Assembly (NCBI RefSeq): GCF_007655135.1
Contig: NC_045128.1
Span: forward strand, 15,082,230-15,146,229
DNA: 64,000 bases
Source of the DNA: Punica granatum
Taxonomy: Eukaryota > Streptophyta > Magnoliopsida > Myrtales > Lythraceae
Direction: 5' to 3'
Of the stretch, positions 49,692 through 61,100 are shown one piece after another. The notes under the pieces were generated by a model. The model was not told where the DNA came from, did no database searches, and worked only from the letters and a program-made list of their open reading frames with translations. Positions within the stretch are counted from its first letter, which is position 1; each line of letters opens with the position of its first letter. The position numbers were made by a program, and so were the translations under genes.

Positions 49692-51950
49692 TTAACTTTC
49701 AAATCAATACATATTGTATAATGGTTGGAGCAACTAACCATGTTACACCACGTGTGATGTTTTGCCTCTCTGGCTTCGGCCTTGTGTAGCCATATGGTCA
49801 AGTTTCCATGTGGGTTCCACCAACCACGTGTTATCATGTGTTCAAGTGCCTCCTCAATTACAAGATTAAAAATTATTTAATCAAATCTTCATATAAATTA
49901 AACCGATTAAAATATTTTAATGAAAATAATTTCAATCAAATTTAACTTTTGAGTTAGTAGAATCCATTTATAATATATACTTCTTGGAACAGTTAAATTG
50001 GTTACGGCATGTGCGATGCTTTGCCTCTCTAGCTTCTGCTATATGTGGCTACGAGGGCAAGTTTCCATGTGGGTTCCACCAACCGCGTGTTGCCATGTAG
50101 GAGTGCCCCCTTAATTACAAGATTAAAAATTATTCAATCTGATCCATATATAAGATTAAATCGATAAAATTATTTTTAAGAAAATAATTTCAATCAAATT
50201 TAACTTTTGAATTGGTGTAATTGTAGTAATTTTAATATAAAAAATTACATGAGTCGAAGTTATATGGGATTAAAGGGGAAAAAATATTTCAATAAAAAAT
50301 AATTTCAATCATATTTAACTTTGGAATCGATTTATAATATTTTATGTCTGGAACAGTTAAACAGATTATGCCACAAGTGATGATTTGCCTCTCCAACTTC
50401 CGCTTTGCATCGCTTCGTGGACAAGTTTTCATGTGGGTTCCACCAATTGTGTGTTGCCGTGTGTTCTAGAGCCTCCTCAATTACTAGATAAAATATTATT
50501 TAATTGAATCAATATATTAGATTAAACCAAAAAAATAATTTGAATAAAATATAACTTCAACCGAATTTAACTTTTGAATCAATATGTAGTATATAATGTA
50601 TGGACAGTTAATCAGGTTACGCCATGTGTAGTGTTTTGCCTCTCCAGATTCCGCTATGTATCGTCACGTGAGCAAGTTTCCATGTGGATTCTACTAACCA
50701 TGTGTTGCCATGTATTCAAGTGTCTCCTTAATTACAAGGTTAAAAATTATTTAATCAAATCTACATATAAGATTAGATTGAATAATTATTTTAATAAAAA
50801 ATAATTTCAATTGAGTTTGACTTTTGAATTGGTAGAATTGTTGTAATTTTAATTTAAAAAAATACAAGTGACAAAGTTGTATAAGATTAAACGGAAAAAA
50901 TATTTCAAGAAAAGATAATTTCAACCAAATTTAACTGTCTAATTAGTATAATTGCAACACCAAAATAATTTTTCAAATTTTAATATGAATATATATGTAT
51001 AACTTTAATTAAATGAAAATATTTCTTTCAATCGAATTTAACATTCGAATCAATATATAATATATAATGCCTGAAACAGTTAACCAGGTTACGCTAGGTG
51101 TAATGTTTTACCTCTCTAACATCTGCCACATGTGGCTGCGTTGGCAAGTTTCCATGTGGGTTCAACCAACTGTGTGTTGCCATGTGTTCAAGTGCCTCCT
51201 CAATTACAAGACTAAAAATTATTTAATCGAATTTATATATAAGATTAAACCAAGAAATTATTATAAAAAAATATTTTCAACAGAATTTAACTATTGGATT
51301 GGTAGAATTGCAGTAATTTTAATCCGAAAAAAATACACGTGGCAAAGTTATTTAAGATTAACAGGAAAAAAAATATTTCAATAAAAAATAATTTCAATTG
51401 AAGTTAGCTTTCGAGTTGGTATAATTGCAGCACCATAACAATTGCTTTAATTTTAATGCGAGTATATATGTATAAATTTAATTAAATGGAAAAAAAAATA
51501 TTTCAATCGAATTTAAAATTCGAATTGGTAGAATTACCGGGCCGAAGCAATTGCTTTAATTTCAATATGAAAAATACATTTGGCAAAAAATACAAACTTA
51601 TCTAAACGAAAAAAGTAATTTAACCGAATTGGTAGAATTTTACTTGCGTATAAATTCATACAAAATTAAATAGGAAAAATTTATATTGATAGATAATTAT
51701 TTTTATCGAATTAAACATTCGATTGGGGAGAATTGCAGTGTTGTATACCGCGCTAAAACAATTGCTTTAATCGAATGAAAAACTATTTATCGAATATACA
51801 TAAGATTAAATGGGAAAATTTTTTCAAAAGATTTGGCTGGAAAAGTTTACAAGCTTTTGTCACATGTAATCATTGGCCTCTCTAACTTCTATTATATGTC
51901 GTCAAGCGTTGCCCTGTGTGCAAGTTCCCATATGGGTTTGACAAACCACG

Positions 51951-52916
51951 TGTTGCCATGTGTTACATATATATGTATATATATAAACTTAATTAAATTA
52001 AAAGAATAAATTCTTGTAATCAAAATAATTTAAACAAAAATTAATTTAATCAATTATAACATTCCTATCAGTGGAATTCCATGCCTGTATATTGAAATTT
52101 GTGTTAAGAATTACATGTACACAAACTTAATTAAGTTGTATACACTATTGTATATTGAATACCAATCAATTACATCTATATATATTTATATATAAAGTTG
52201 TATTCCATGCACTATTCATGCATTATATGAACAATTTCATATATGCCAAGAAATATTTAAGTAAGGATAAATAAGGTTAGTGAGAGATATTTTTTATTTT
52301 ATTTTTTAAAAGTTATGCAGTGATTTATACGAGGTGACCAACTCTCCCGTCATAATAGAGATAGAGATCCTAAAATTGCTGCTAAAATTATTATGTCCTC
52401 TTTTTCTTATTTTATTATATCCTTTATATTTTTATTTAATTTCAACTATCTTCTTTCTGAGTTAATTAATTTTTAATGATAAATATGTTTTTTAATTTTA
52501 CAACAATAAACAATAATGATCATAGCTAGCTAGACTAAGTTACCGTTTCCAATTTTTTAATACTTGTAAGATATTAGTTAACTTACTAAGCAAACGATAT
52601 TATTATTAATTAATTTTGAATCCAAACATATCATACATTATTTCCTTCTAACTTTTAATAGCTAAAAACTTCAGAAAGTCGTGTATAATAATCACATTCT
52701 TGTTTTATTTATTTAAAAAACGAAAAAAGAAGCTTATCGAAAAGAACAAAAAAGAATATAAATTAACTTTTAACATTTGGCTTATAAAACAAATTTCATT
52801 TAATCAACCTGTGTGGGCAAATAATTAATTTTAATTCATTGTACTAAATTAGGACCATCTTACTTAGGTTGTACTAGACAATTTACCTATTAATTTATTT
52901 AGATAATTTTATTTTA
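51951..52916. other. AT-rich space right of the satellite array
   Basis: No gene or clear repeat. The first 250 bp still contains spacer-like AT-rich text without a core. Confidence 0.45.
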
Positions 52917-53028
52917 TTATATTAAATTTATATGCCTCTATCGTAAATAATCGAGCAAGAAAATAATTTATTTATATTTTATTTTTTTGCTCGATTATTT
53001 ACGATAGAGGCATATAAATTTAATATAA
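52917..53028. repeat. Perfect 42-bp inverted repeat with 28-base loop
   Basis: The left arm 52917-52958 contains ATGCCTCTATCGTAAATAAT then CGAGCAA. The right arm 52987-53028 is its exact reverse complement. The loop is 28 A/T-rich bases. A transcript from either strand would fold into a long perfect hairpin. Confidence 0.92.
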
Positions 53029-53765
53029 GCCAACCTCTACAATGACACGTGCCAAAAAGCAGTACCTGAAACACAAATGGTTATCGTTTGCCACAAGACA
53101 ATTATCCAACTTTACTGAGCAAAATTTGAAGACGTAAAATATTTCAAGCTAACTAACTTAATATTTTATTATTCCAGAGAAACTTGGAATTTAGTACAAC
53201 AACATTCTACCCCCATTTCGATTTTTTCTACCGCCATTTGGTATTATTAGGTTATAAGGTTTTTTTTTGCTCTTCCCATGATACAAAAGAGATTTATGGG
53301 ACTAATAAAATCACATAAAAATTTCAATAGCTAATAAAATAATACAGATAGTCCTATTACGAATATCGAATCAGAAATTTTTTGATCATCAAGTAAATAT
53401 GTGCACTATTAGGTAACATCCTCTTTGATTTTAACAAGTTATAAGTTTATTAATATTCATATGTGGCATCTTTTTTCATGCTCCGTCCTCCTTTGGATCC
53501 CTTATTCTTGGTACATGACTCTTTATTATATCGGCAATGGAAGAAAACACTTCCAATAAAAGCAAAAATGGGAAGTTCTGAATTACGACATGGAAGAAAT
53601 CAAGAATTAAGCGAGATGTAGACACCAGGGTGTACCTACACGGATCGGAAGTGGCCTGTTACTTTCATGAGCGTCGTCATTTCCATAAGCTCTTTCAAAT
53701 TGGAAAAGAAAAAAAGAAAAAGAAAAAAATCATTTTGGGTGTGCTAGCCTATACTTATAATACGG
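53029..53765. other. AT-rich intergenic space left of the Harbinger element
   Basis: No gene recognised. The open stretch at 53630-53956 runs across the transposon edge and has no family resemblance. Confidence 0.45.
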
Positions 53766-54109
53766 CTGTCTCCAGCGGGCATGGAGAGCACGTCTCCATT
53801 GCCCACGTGGCAATGAAGAGATGCGCAGGCAGAGACGCGCGCGGGTGGAGAGAAGCTGTGCGTCTCTGCCAGACACCAAGGCCGCCAATGATTGGCTGCC
53901 GCGTGGCAGCCCTGCCCCACACGGCAGACAATTTTCATTTTTATTTTTATTATTAATTTTTTTAAAATAAAGTAGCCGAAAGGCCAAATGCAACATTTTT
54001 AAAATTTGTTGTCTCTCAAAATTTTTCCTATAAATAACCACATAAACCCCGCTATAATTTCTTTCCAAATTACTCTATACCTTCTTCTTCGTCTACGAGC
54101 CAAAAAAAA

Positions 54110-55310
54110 AACGGCAGATCCAAATCAATTTCTACAAAATTCAAATGCTCCCAGGTTTTACATGTCAAATTCGAATTTCCCCCAAAATTCAAATTTTCAC
54201 ATTCCCAATTCCCATTCAAATCCGAATTATCCCCTCCAAATTATCATCATCTATATCATCATTCGTATTATCATCATCCATATCCTTCTCCATATTATGG
54301 AAATGGAGGTTCACCCTCCCAATTTATGGGTTCCACTGGGTCCACATCTAGAAGTGTTGTTGGATCCGATCAATCCCCTCATTCGACACCGGGGGTTCAC
54401 CATTCACTCAATTGCCAACTGACGGCCTAGAGGGTATCGACATTCACGATGATGATGTTGAGGTTCCTGAAGCTGAAGAAATGGTCGGTCACACTTCAAA
54501 AAATTGGGAGTGAGAACAAGATGAGCTGCTATGGAGAGCCGGCTATTACGTGGGAAAGATTCCATGATCGACAACGATTAAATCGCCGAGCAATTTTGGG
54601 ACAAAATGAATGATCGTTGCTACCAAAACAACAATGTCATCTTCTCGAAGAAAACAAATAATGCCTTGAAGCAACGGTAGTATAAGATACACCAATTATA
54701 AGAGAGCTTCCTAGGCTGCTACGAGACTGCTAAGTATCGTCATCAAAGCGGAGCAAATGAAGATGATGTCAAGGAGGTGGCAAACCAGCTTTATAAAGGT
54801 AAGCACAATAAAATCAAATTTTGGTATGTTAAGACATTGGAACATACTTCGAAAGGAGCCGAAATGGAGAGCACTTTGGCATCCAACTAATAGTTCGAAG
54901 AGAACTAAAACAAATGCTTCCGACAGGTACACGACATCGTCCAACCCGATGAGGATGCTAGCCTTCTACCTCATCCAGAAGGCAGAGACGCAGCAAAGAG
55001 AAAGAAAAATGGTAAAGGTAGAAAGGTTATTTCTGATGTTGAGGCAAAAAAGTTATCTTAACCCGATGTGATTCGACAGCATCTAGGTATGAGAACATGA
55101 GGAAGCCTAGGGCAGGGGAGTTTGAGATGAGAAAGAAGGAGTTAGAGGCCAAGAAGTGGAAGCCAAGCTAAAGAGGGAAGAAATTGAGGTAAAGAAAAGG
55201 CGTGCTCAATTGGAGGATATGAAATTGTTGTCGCATCTCATTTGTGTAGACAAGTCTATCATGCCTCCACACGCACGCGCCACTCAAGAACAGTTGTACC
55301 CCTCTAATTA
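54110..55310 (+). pseudogene. Harbinger ORF1, Myb/SANT-like DNA-binding protein (broken)
   Basis: The Asn/Phe/Pro-rich N-terminal stretch (LQNSNAPRFYMSNSNFPQNS) is followed by broken text. Later comes HWNILRKEPKWRALW at about 54830, matching the end of the Myb/SANT-like domain of plant PIF ORF1 proteins. A C-terminal part then has KRTKTN, GRDAAKRKKNGKGRKV (in another frame) and a charged helix EFEMRKKELEAKKW at about 55120. Such proteins bind the element ends and help the transposase enter the nucleus. At least three frame changes and several stops. Confidence 0.65.
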
Positions 55311-55769
55311 GCTATATAGTCGTAATTTCCATTTCAATCGAATTTGTAATTTCTAGATTAATTGAATGGTGTACTGTTGTAACCTCATCTATTTAATTAA
55401 ATTTAAATTTCACTAATAATATGTCTTATTGAAAATTACTAATTAATCTAAATCTAAAAAAACTAGCTGTTGTAAACTAGCCATTAGAAATTAGTCTTGA
55501 AAACAAGCCGTTTCAATCACTTCCTCTCTGTAAAATTCTTTCAATCTAATATCATATTCATCCACTTACTCTCATTTCTATTCAATCAAGTTCTCTGAAA
55601 TCACTTCTCGAACATTTATTCTTTATGGATTGCTAGGTTTTGATGGAAGAGGTGCTCTTCGATGATACAGAAGAGCAATGACTTGAACTATCGAAGATGA
55701 TCTAGCGAGGAGAATATGGGGCAAGCTCTTCCTCAAGACCAAAAAAGAAGAAAGTAAACATAAGCCACA

Positions 55770-56932
55770 TTGCAGGTCACAATCAACTTGTGAATGACTA
55801 CTTCGCTAGAAGCTGGTGTACATTGAGTAATTCTAGTGAAGATTTCGAATGGGACGGCCTTTATTCCTTCCCATTGTCGAGGGCCTCTCAAATCATGATC
55901 CATATTTCCAGTAGAGGTCCGATGAGGTATGCAACCAAGGCTTTTCCCTATTGCAGAAGTGCACAGTTGCCATGCATATTATGGAGTATGGAGTTGGAGT
56001 TGACACATCTGATGAGTATATCTGGATGGCCAAGAGTACTGCAACCAAATCCTTGGAAAAGGTTCATCTTCGACGTCGTCATGGTTTTCGGGGGTAAATA
56101 CTTGCAAAGGCTTAATGCAGCCGATGTCCAATGCCAACTACAAGCCACGGAGGCCAGCAACGTCCTTGGTATAATGGCCAACATTGACTGCACGCACTGG
56201 CCGTGGAGACATCGCCCAAAAACTGGGCATGGTATGTATCGAAGTGGTTTTCATGGTGATCCAAGCTTAATACTTGAAGCAATGGAGGGACCTGACCTTT
56301 GGATATGGCATGTTGTTTTTGGAGGAGCCAGGTTCAACAATGACATCAACGTTTTAGACCGGTCATCCTATGATGATTTGCTACAAGGTCGTGCTCCCGA
56401 AGCAAATTTCACTATCAATGGCAATTATTATAGCATGTGATATTATTTAGCGGATGGTATATACCATTAATGGGAAACATTTGTCACAATGATCCTCGGA
56501 TCACAGTCAGAGAAGAGCAAGTTCTTTGCCAAAGCACAAGAATCAACACGAAAAGATGCGGAGCGTGCATTTGGAGTGTTGAAGGATCGCTTTACGTGGT
56601 CCTACTCGATTGTGATCCTAGGAGAAGTTTGGAGTGATTATGAGAGCTTGCATCATATTGCATAATATGATCATTGAGGATGACGAGAAACGTATGATGT
56701 GAACGTCGATCTGACAACCTTGTATTATAAGCCCCTCAACGGCGACTTACCGCTACCAAAGCTAGAACTGCAAAATTTTGCTTCATTACAGCAATCGTTC
56801 CATAATAATATCAAGATTCGGGATAGATACATCGTTAACTACAGGCTGGCCGACTTGGTAGAACATATATGGCAACTACGGCATAGCCACAACGAGATGT
56901 ATTCATTTTTAAAATTATTGTTCGTCATGTAA
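55770..56932 (+). pseudogene. Harbinger DDE transposase (broken)
   Basis: The main frame 55790-56440 contains LQATEASNVLGIMANIDCTH (first Asp of the triad in NIDCTHWPW), GMYRSGFHGDPSLILEAME, DLWIWHVVFGGARFNNDINV (second Asp) and LDRSSYDD. TGA at 56438 replaces the Gly of the usual MGYYLADGIYP, and the text continues in the same frame through a further TAA. The likely Glu is in KDAERAFGVLKDRF at about 56550. A frameshift near 56650 moves the tail to ILHNMIIEDD. Another open piece, 56699-56932, ends in the usual HIWQLRHSH-type tail. DDE_Tnp_4 family. Confidence 0.85.
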
Positions 56933-57211
56933 TTTTTTTAATGGATGTGTTTTTCTTATTATGGCGTGTATTTTTTTGACATTATGTGATATTAATTTAC
57001 TTTAATGAATTTTAATTAATTAACATATTTTTTATTATTAATTTAAATAAATATTTTTATTTCTTTTTTATTTTTTAATTATGTTTAATTAATTCAATTA
57101 ATTAAAACTATTAAGAATATATATTAAATATATATAATTGTAGTTATATTCATTTAATTAATATAATAAGTATGTGGGCCGAATTAGATACATGACTGGA
57201 GTAGATATCTC

Positions 57212-57531
57212 TCTTTTTCTTGGAGTTTATCTCTGTCTAACGTGAAGTCGATATGGTAGTGCAGAGTCCAGTTCAGAGACAAGTGAAAAGACATACCCAA
57301 TGGAGATGGCATAATAAGTTTTGCAAGACCCTTTACTAGGTCTTATTCTTGTTTTGAAGCCACAACAGGAAGTGCTCTCATGAGATCGTAAATACACTCG
57401 AGATCTACCCGTTCTGATAACCCTAGAGTTCGCTCCACGAATAAATGTTTTGCTAGTCATCGCGGACATTTAATTTTATTTGGTAATTGCATTATAATAG
57501 CTTGTTTCTATTTTGAAGAGAAGAAAATAAC
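57212..57531. other. Space between the Harbinger element and GH17
   Basis: An open stretch on the minus strand (57227-57469) has no recognisable family. The right end should hold the 3' UTR of the GH17 locus. Confidence 0.4.
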
Positions 57532-58765
57532 CTAAGAAAATACGGGGTGCACAGGAGTGCCATCGGGATTGAATAACCCAAAGTGTTGCTCGATACCGGC
57601 CGGTTTCTGATCCTCATTGAACATGGCAAAGATAAAACCTTCCAGATATGTATTGGGTCGTTTCGGTGTTCCTTCCATTGCGAGAAATTTCTTCAGAAAA
57701 TTCCGATTATAAGTCCCAGCCAACTCTGGAGTCGCGATATCCCCATTCCCAGCTGAGGGCCAACCGCTCTCGGACACCACAAGGTCGACGCCACTCACTC
57801 CTAGTTTCTCCATCGCAGAATAAATTGCATCCAGTTGTGCATCCAGTAGATTCGAGTAGCTCAAGCTGCCATCCTGAACCACGGGGCCTGAAGCAGTGAA
57901 CAGTGCATAGTCCAACCGCACGTTTACAGGATCTTCTACATATGCATAGTAAGGATACACATTGGCCAACAATGGTGAGCTTGTACTTGACAAGAAATCA
58001 AGAATGCCAGCTAACGTCGCCCTCGCAGAATCCATGAATGCACCGGCCGATGGTGGGTAGCCAACTGCCAAGGTAGTCGTAGCAATGGCAGTAGTTACTT
58101 TAATACCTGACAGAACACGTTTTCATAGATTTATACATTTAGTCCGGCTAATCTCTCTCCATAATATAATTAGCTGAACCAGTTTTCAGTAATCTTTTTA
58201 CTTCTTGCTCGATTTGCAATACGATTTTTATGTGCATAAAATAAGGTCAGTGATGCTATCTCTATCTCAAATTGACAAAATCATAAATAGGTTGTTTTCG
58301 TCATGTCACCTGCATAGCCGTAACCATTTAGAACATTCTGAAAGTTTTTCATGGCTGGTACGAAGTATTGGTCGAACTCTCCCGGGATGATCTCATTCCC
58401 AACTACAATGTATGGGAAGTCAGTGTGTCAGCATAGGGTTGAACGTACGTGTCAAACCACTGCTTCGTCGCATCTGGACTTGCAGCTAGGGCGGGGATAT
58501 CCTGATCGCGCACACCAATGGTCACCTCAATGCCGCTACCCCTCAAGGCTTGTAGGACTTCAGGGACAGGTTCGAACAACCGTATCTTTCCAATGTTGTA
58601 CTTCTTGAAGAGCTGGATGACATCGGATGGCGAAGGAAGGTTGTCGCCTAGCATTCCATAATTAACTCCTATGTCAAGTGATGCCTCCACACACTTCGTA
58701 GTTTCAGGTCGAACAATAATCGCCAAAACAAGAATACTTGCTAAAACTTTCCTGACTAATCTCAT
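57532..58765 (-). pseudogene. GH17 beta-1,3-glucanase, frameshifted
   Basis: Minus strand: ATG 58765, signal peptide MRLVRKVLASILVLAIIV, then LDIGVNYGMLGDNLPSPSDV, KIRLFEPVPEVLQALRGSGI and KQWFDTYVQPYADTL. A one-base shift at about 58418-58424 leads to TAG near 58405, and the true text resumes one frame over as PYIVVGNEIIPGEFDQYFVP (catalytic acid Glu). A GT-AG intron is inferred at 58309-58107 (GYA-G/GIKVTT). Exon 2 (58106-57532) is clean to the stop: YPPSAGAF, LDYALFTASGPV, nucleophile VVSESGWPSAGNG, EQHFGLFNPDGTPVHPVFS. Unlike the 24-kb copy there is no intron at the Trp before DTYV. One lesion only, so loss is recent, or the shift could be a sequencing error. Confidence 0.85.
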
Positions 58766-59675
58766 GTTTTAATCTTCTGAATAAACCTGCTTCGACCAAA
58801 TTCAAAGTTCAAGTTAATTAACCTGCCATATTAGTTGCAAATGAATTAACCTTAACAAATAGATGAAATTTTTATTTTTTTCCTGAATGAGATCACGAAA
58901 TCTCCCCAACCTCTTGGCTAAGGGTAATTCTCGATCTGATTTTAGTTAGGTCCTAGCCATGAGATATTTCTAGTAGGTTTCGGACCTCTATACTGCAACT
59001 AAAGTCCATCCACAAGTAACGCTCTGCACCTCGTGGTTAGGAGGAACAAAATTAAATCTCTGCCTCCATTTCCGAAAATCACTTTAGCAAAAATGGTGAG
59101 GATAAACTGACAATGTTCAGATCAAGATTATTATTCAAAATGGCCCCATCGAAGAGGTGTTGTCCCGCGCTAACAGAACTAGGGGTAAATGGTGCTCTTG
59201 GAATTTATAAGTTAGTTCGAACAAAAGGTCTGCAGTTTGATTCCAAGGAGAAACCGAGAAATGAAGTTCGACAGCTTTTCGAACCAAAATCTCAACAAGT
59301 CATGGTTTAACTGGTTCAACTACCAAATTGACTATTTTTTTCATTTTTTAACTGAAAATAATTTATAAAAATTTCAGAATATTAAAATGAATGAAGATAT
59401 TTGACTTTATTTATTCTGTCAATTCTAAAAATATTAAAACACACAAAGATGCTACTAAATTTAAAAATATTAAATGAATTATAAATAAACTTACACGCTA
59501 TAAAAATATCATGTAAACAATATATATTAAATTAAATATTTAATAGTAATCCTTTAAATTTACAAAGGAACTGCAATGGACATGCTAGTTTGTGAATTTA
59601 GCCTTTCCTAAACCTATATAAGTCAATTGTTTTTTGGGGAAAAAAACTGAAAACGCCAAAAGAACTTTTGATCGT
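58766..59675. other. Upstream of the third GH17 locus; intergenic
   Basis: AT-rich with no second gene. It should hold the promoter of the leftward GH17 locus; no TATA box was picked. Confidence 0.4.
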
Positions 59676-59792
59676 TAGTGAATGCAGAAAATCATGCGAT
59701 AAGAGTTTTACTCTTTAGTGGGCCAACCCGATTCGACTGGATTAGTCGGGACCCAATTGAGCTTCCTGATATCAAGGTTCACACATAAAACT
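59676..59792 (+). repeat. tRNA-derived SINE, copy 4 (3' part)
   Basis: AGTGAATGCAGAAAATCATG, AAGAGTTTTACTCTTTAGTG and GGATTAGTCGGGACCCAATT match the body and tail of copy 1. The tRNA-like head is absent (5' truncated). Confidence 0.7.
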
Positions 59793-60284
59793 TCTGACCA
59801 TTCGTGGCAAAATAATATCAAAGAGGGGATACATATTTGACCTTCTGTGATGATAAAAAATGAATTCCCCGGCATATTTTGTGCGATAACACATGAACAA
59901 TTAAAACAATTAGCACACCAATAAAAAATGTGTTAAGACTTCTTTTATTTGAAATGATGTACTACAGAAGGGGAACAAGTGAACAAACCTATTCGATACA
60001 GATTTCTAAGGTTGAGAGCAACCTTTAATTTCACCTCTCAGAAAAAAAAAATGGTTGTAAAAGAATGAGGGTTTTTCCATCATTTTACAGGAGGGCAGTA
60101 TGTAACGCAATTAATCAATTGCCTAAGCTAGTCCGGATTTTATTGCTTGAATATCTTAGGTTATACAGATAAGAATATCATTTTAGCGGAAAGAAATGGC
60201 AAATTTATGACCTAATGATTTGCATATGATAGCTAAAGTAAGATATTTTTTTTCAATTACAAAAGAGACTCATAGCCTAGTGCA

Positions 60285-60405
60285 ATGAAAGATAAATCTT
60301 AAATAACTAATAAATGGGCTCGGATAATTCCACTAGGTATCGAACGTGAGACCTCTAGGTCAACAAGCGATGATGTACACTACTACGCTATACCCTCATT
60401 TCATA
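60285..60405 (-). repeat. Second SINE family, tRNA-like head
   Basis: On the minus strand TAGCGTAGTAGTG fits a pol III A box. GTTCGATACC, about 40 bases on, fits the B box (GWTCRANNC). CCTAGTGGAATTATCCGAGCC follows as the body. The head sits too far from a tRNA cloverleaf to be a working tRNA gene. Confidence 0.55.
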
Positions 60406-60920
60406 TTAAAGTAAGATATTTGGATGCTTATGAAGGCCTTATCATAGTCAAACTATTACCCAAAATCAGTCTTTTTATAAATAGGGATGTAACATGTTTA
60501 TCCAAATAAATAGAAACAGGAAATTGTCGGTACAAATGTTTTTAAGGACAAAATGGACAAAATGGTCCCTGAAATATGCACATCAGGACAAGTTCATCCT
60601 GGAAATTTAATCTGTGGACAAATTGATCCGGACGTTGCAAACGTTTGGACAATTTGGTCCTTCCGTCCGAAAATAGGAGAGGTCCCTGACAGATTACCTC
60701 TCACGGCCGAATTTGCCGTCCCTTGCTATCAACCCCCAACCCCCTTCCCCTGCGAATTTCTTCCCGCCCTAGTTGCCCCAGATTGGAGCTTCTCTTCTCT
60801 GCCTTCTTCCCCAAAATGCGATCAAACCCTATTCTTCAAATTCTGGACAAAGTCTGAAATTCGATCAAGCTTCCTTCTACAATTGATAGTGTCGTCGGTG
60901 AGTTCGAGAAGCTGCGCAAT

Positions 60921-61100
60921 GAGGTCAGTTCGGTTCGTTTTTGGCAACGTTGAGCTGATTTCAGCTCATCTCGAGCTGGAGATCCTGCGCAAGGAGTGCT
61001 TCTGCATTGTAAGCTCAGTTCAGTTCGTGTTTGGCACCGTTGGAGCTCATTTGAGCTCATCTCGAGCTAGAGATCCTACGAAAGGAACCTTCTGCATTGT
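60921..61100. repeat. Tandem repeat, 90-bp period
   Basis: TTCTGCATTGT at 61000 recurs at 61090. Each unit contains GTCAGTTCGGTTCGT-like text, CTCATCTCGAGCT and GAGATCCT. Looser GAGTTCATTG/GTTGGAGCT echoes continue to about 61560. Confidence 0.85.

Larger units (their letters stand above)
42930..51950. repeat. Diverged tandem satellite array, 23 recognisable monomers
   Basis: Each monomer has a GC-richer core (GCCACGTGTGATGTTTTGCC, TCTCCAGCTTCCGCCATGTG, GGGCAAGTTTCCATGTGGGT, CGTGTTGCCATGTGTTCAAG) and an AT-rich spacer (AAAAATTATTTAATCGAATC, AATTTAACTTTTGAATTGG). Cores are at about 43085, 43540, 43793, 44138, 44388, 45306, 45529, 45812, 46073, 46440, 46911, 47163, 47449, 47722, 48081, 48996, 49246, 49763, 50022, 50387, 50637, 51110 and 51878. 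Spacer lengths fall into classes near 250, 285, 260, 365 and 470 bp. Open frames across the cores are repeats of the same non-coding text. Three elements interrupt it (44632, 48265, 49460). Confidence 0.92.
53766..57211 (+). mobile_element. PIF/Harbinger transposon, decayed
   Basis: The two characteristic genes are present in the usual arrangement, a Myb-like ORF1 (about 54110-55310) and a DDE transposase (about 55770-56932). The outer ends are tentative: CTCCAGCGGGCATG near 53772 resembles CTCCAGTCATG on the opposite strand near 57197. No clear TTA duplication was identified. Both genes carry stops and frameshifts, so the copy is not autonomous now. Confidence 0.75.

Noticed and set aside
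42943..51900. CACGTG words in the satellite as functional promoter G-boxes
   Set aside because: They recur because the monomer recurs; no gene lies downstream, so a regulatory role is unsupported.
42930..51950. Short open frames repeated along the satellite (e.g. 45486, 47633, 49203, 51067)
   Set aside because: They are translations of the same monomer core in each copy, with no conserved frame across copies. Not a gene family.
42930..51950. Repeat-spacer pattern resembling a CRISPR array
   Set aside because: Monomers are 250-470 bp, diverged, and in plant DNA with transposon insertions. Not a CRISPR architecture.
57227..57469. Open frame left of the third GH17 locus as an extra exon
   Set aside because: Does not resemble GH17 or its usual C-terminal extensions (no CBM43, no GPI signal), and the GH17 frame already ends at 57532.
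60285..60405. A real tRNA gene on the minus strand
   Set aside because: A and B boxes are present, but no acceptor or anticodon stem pairs could be drawn; it reads as a SINE head.
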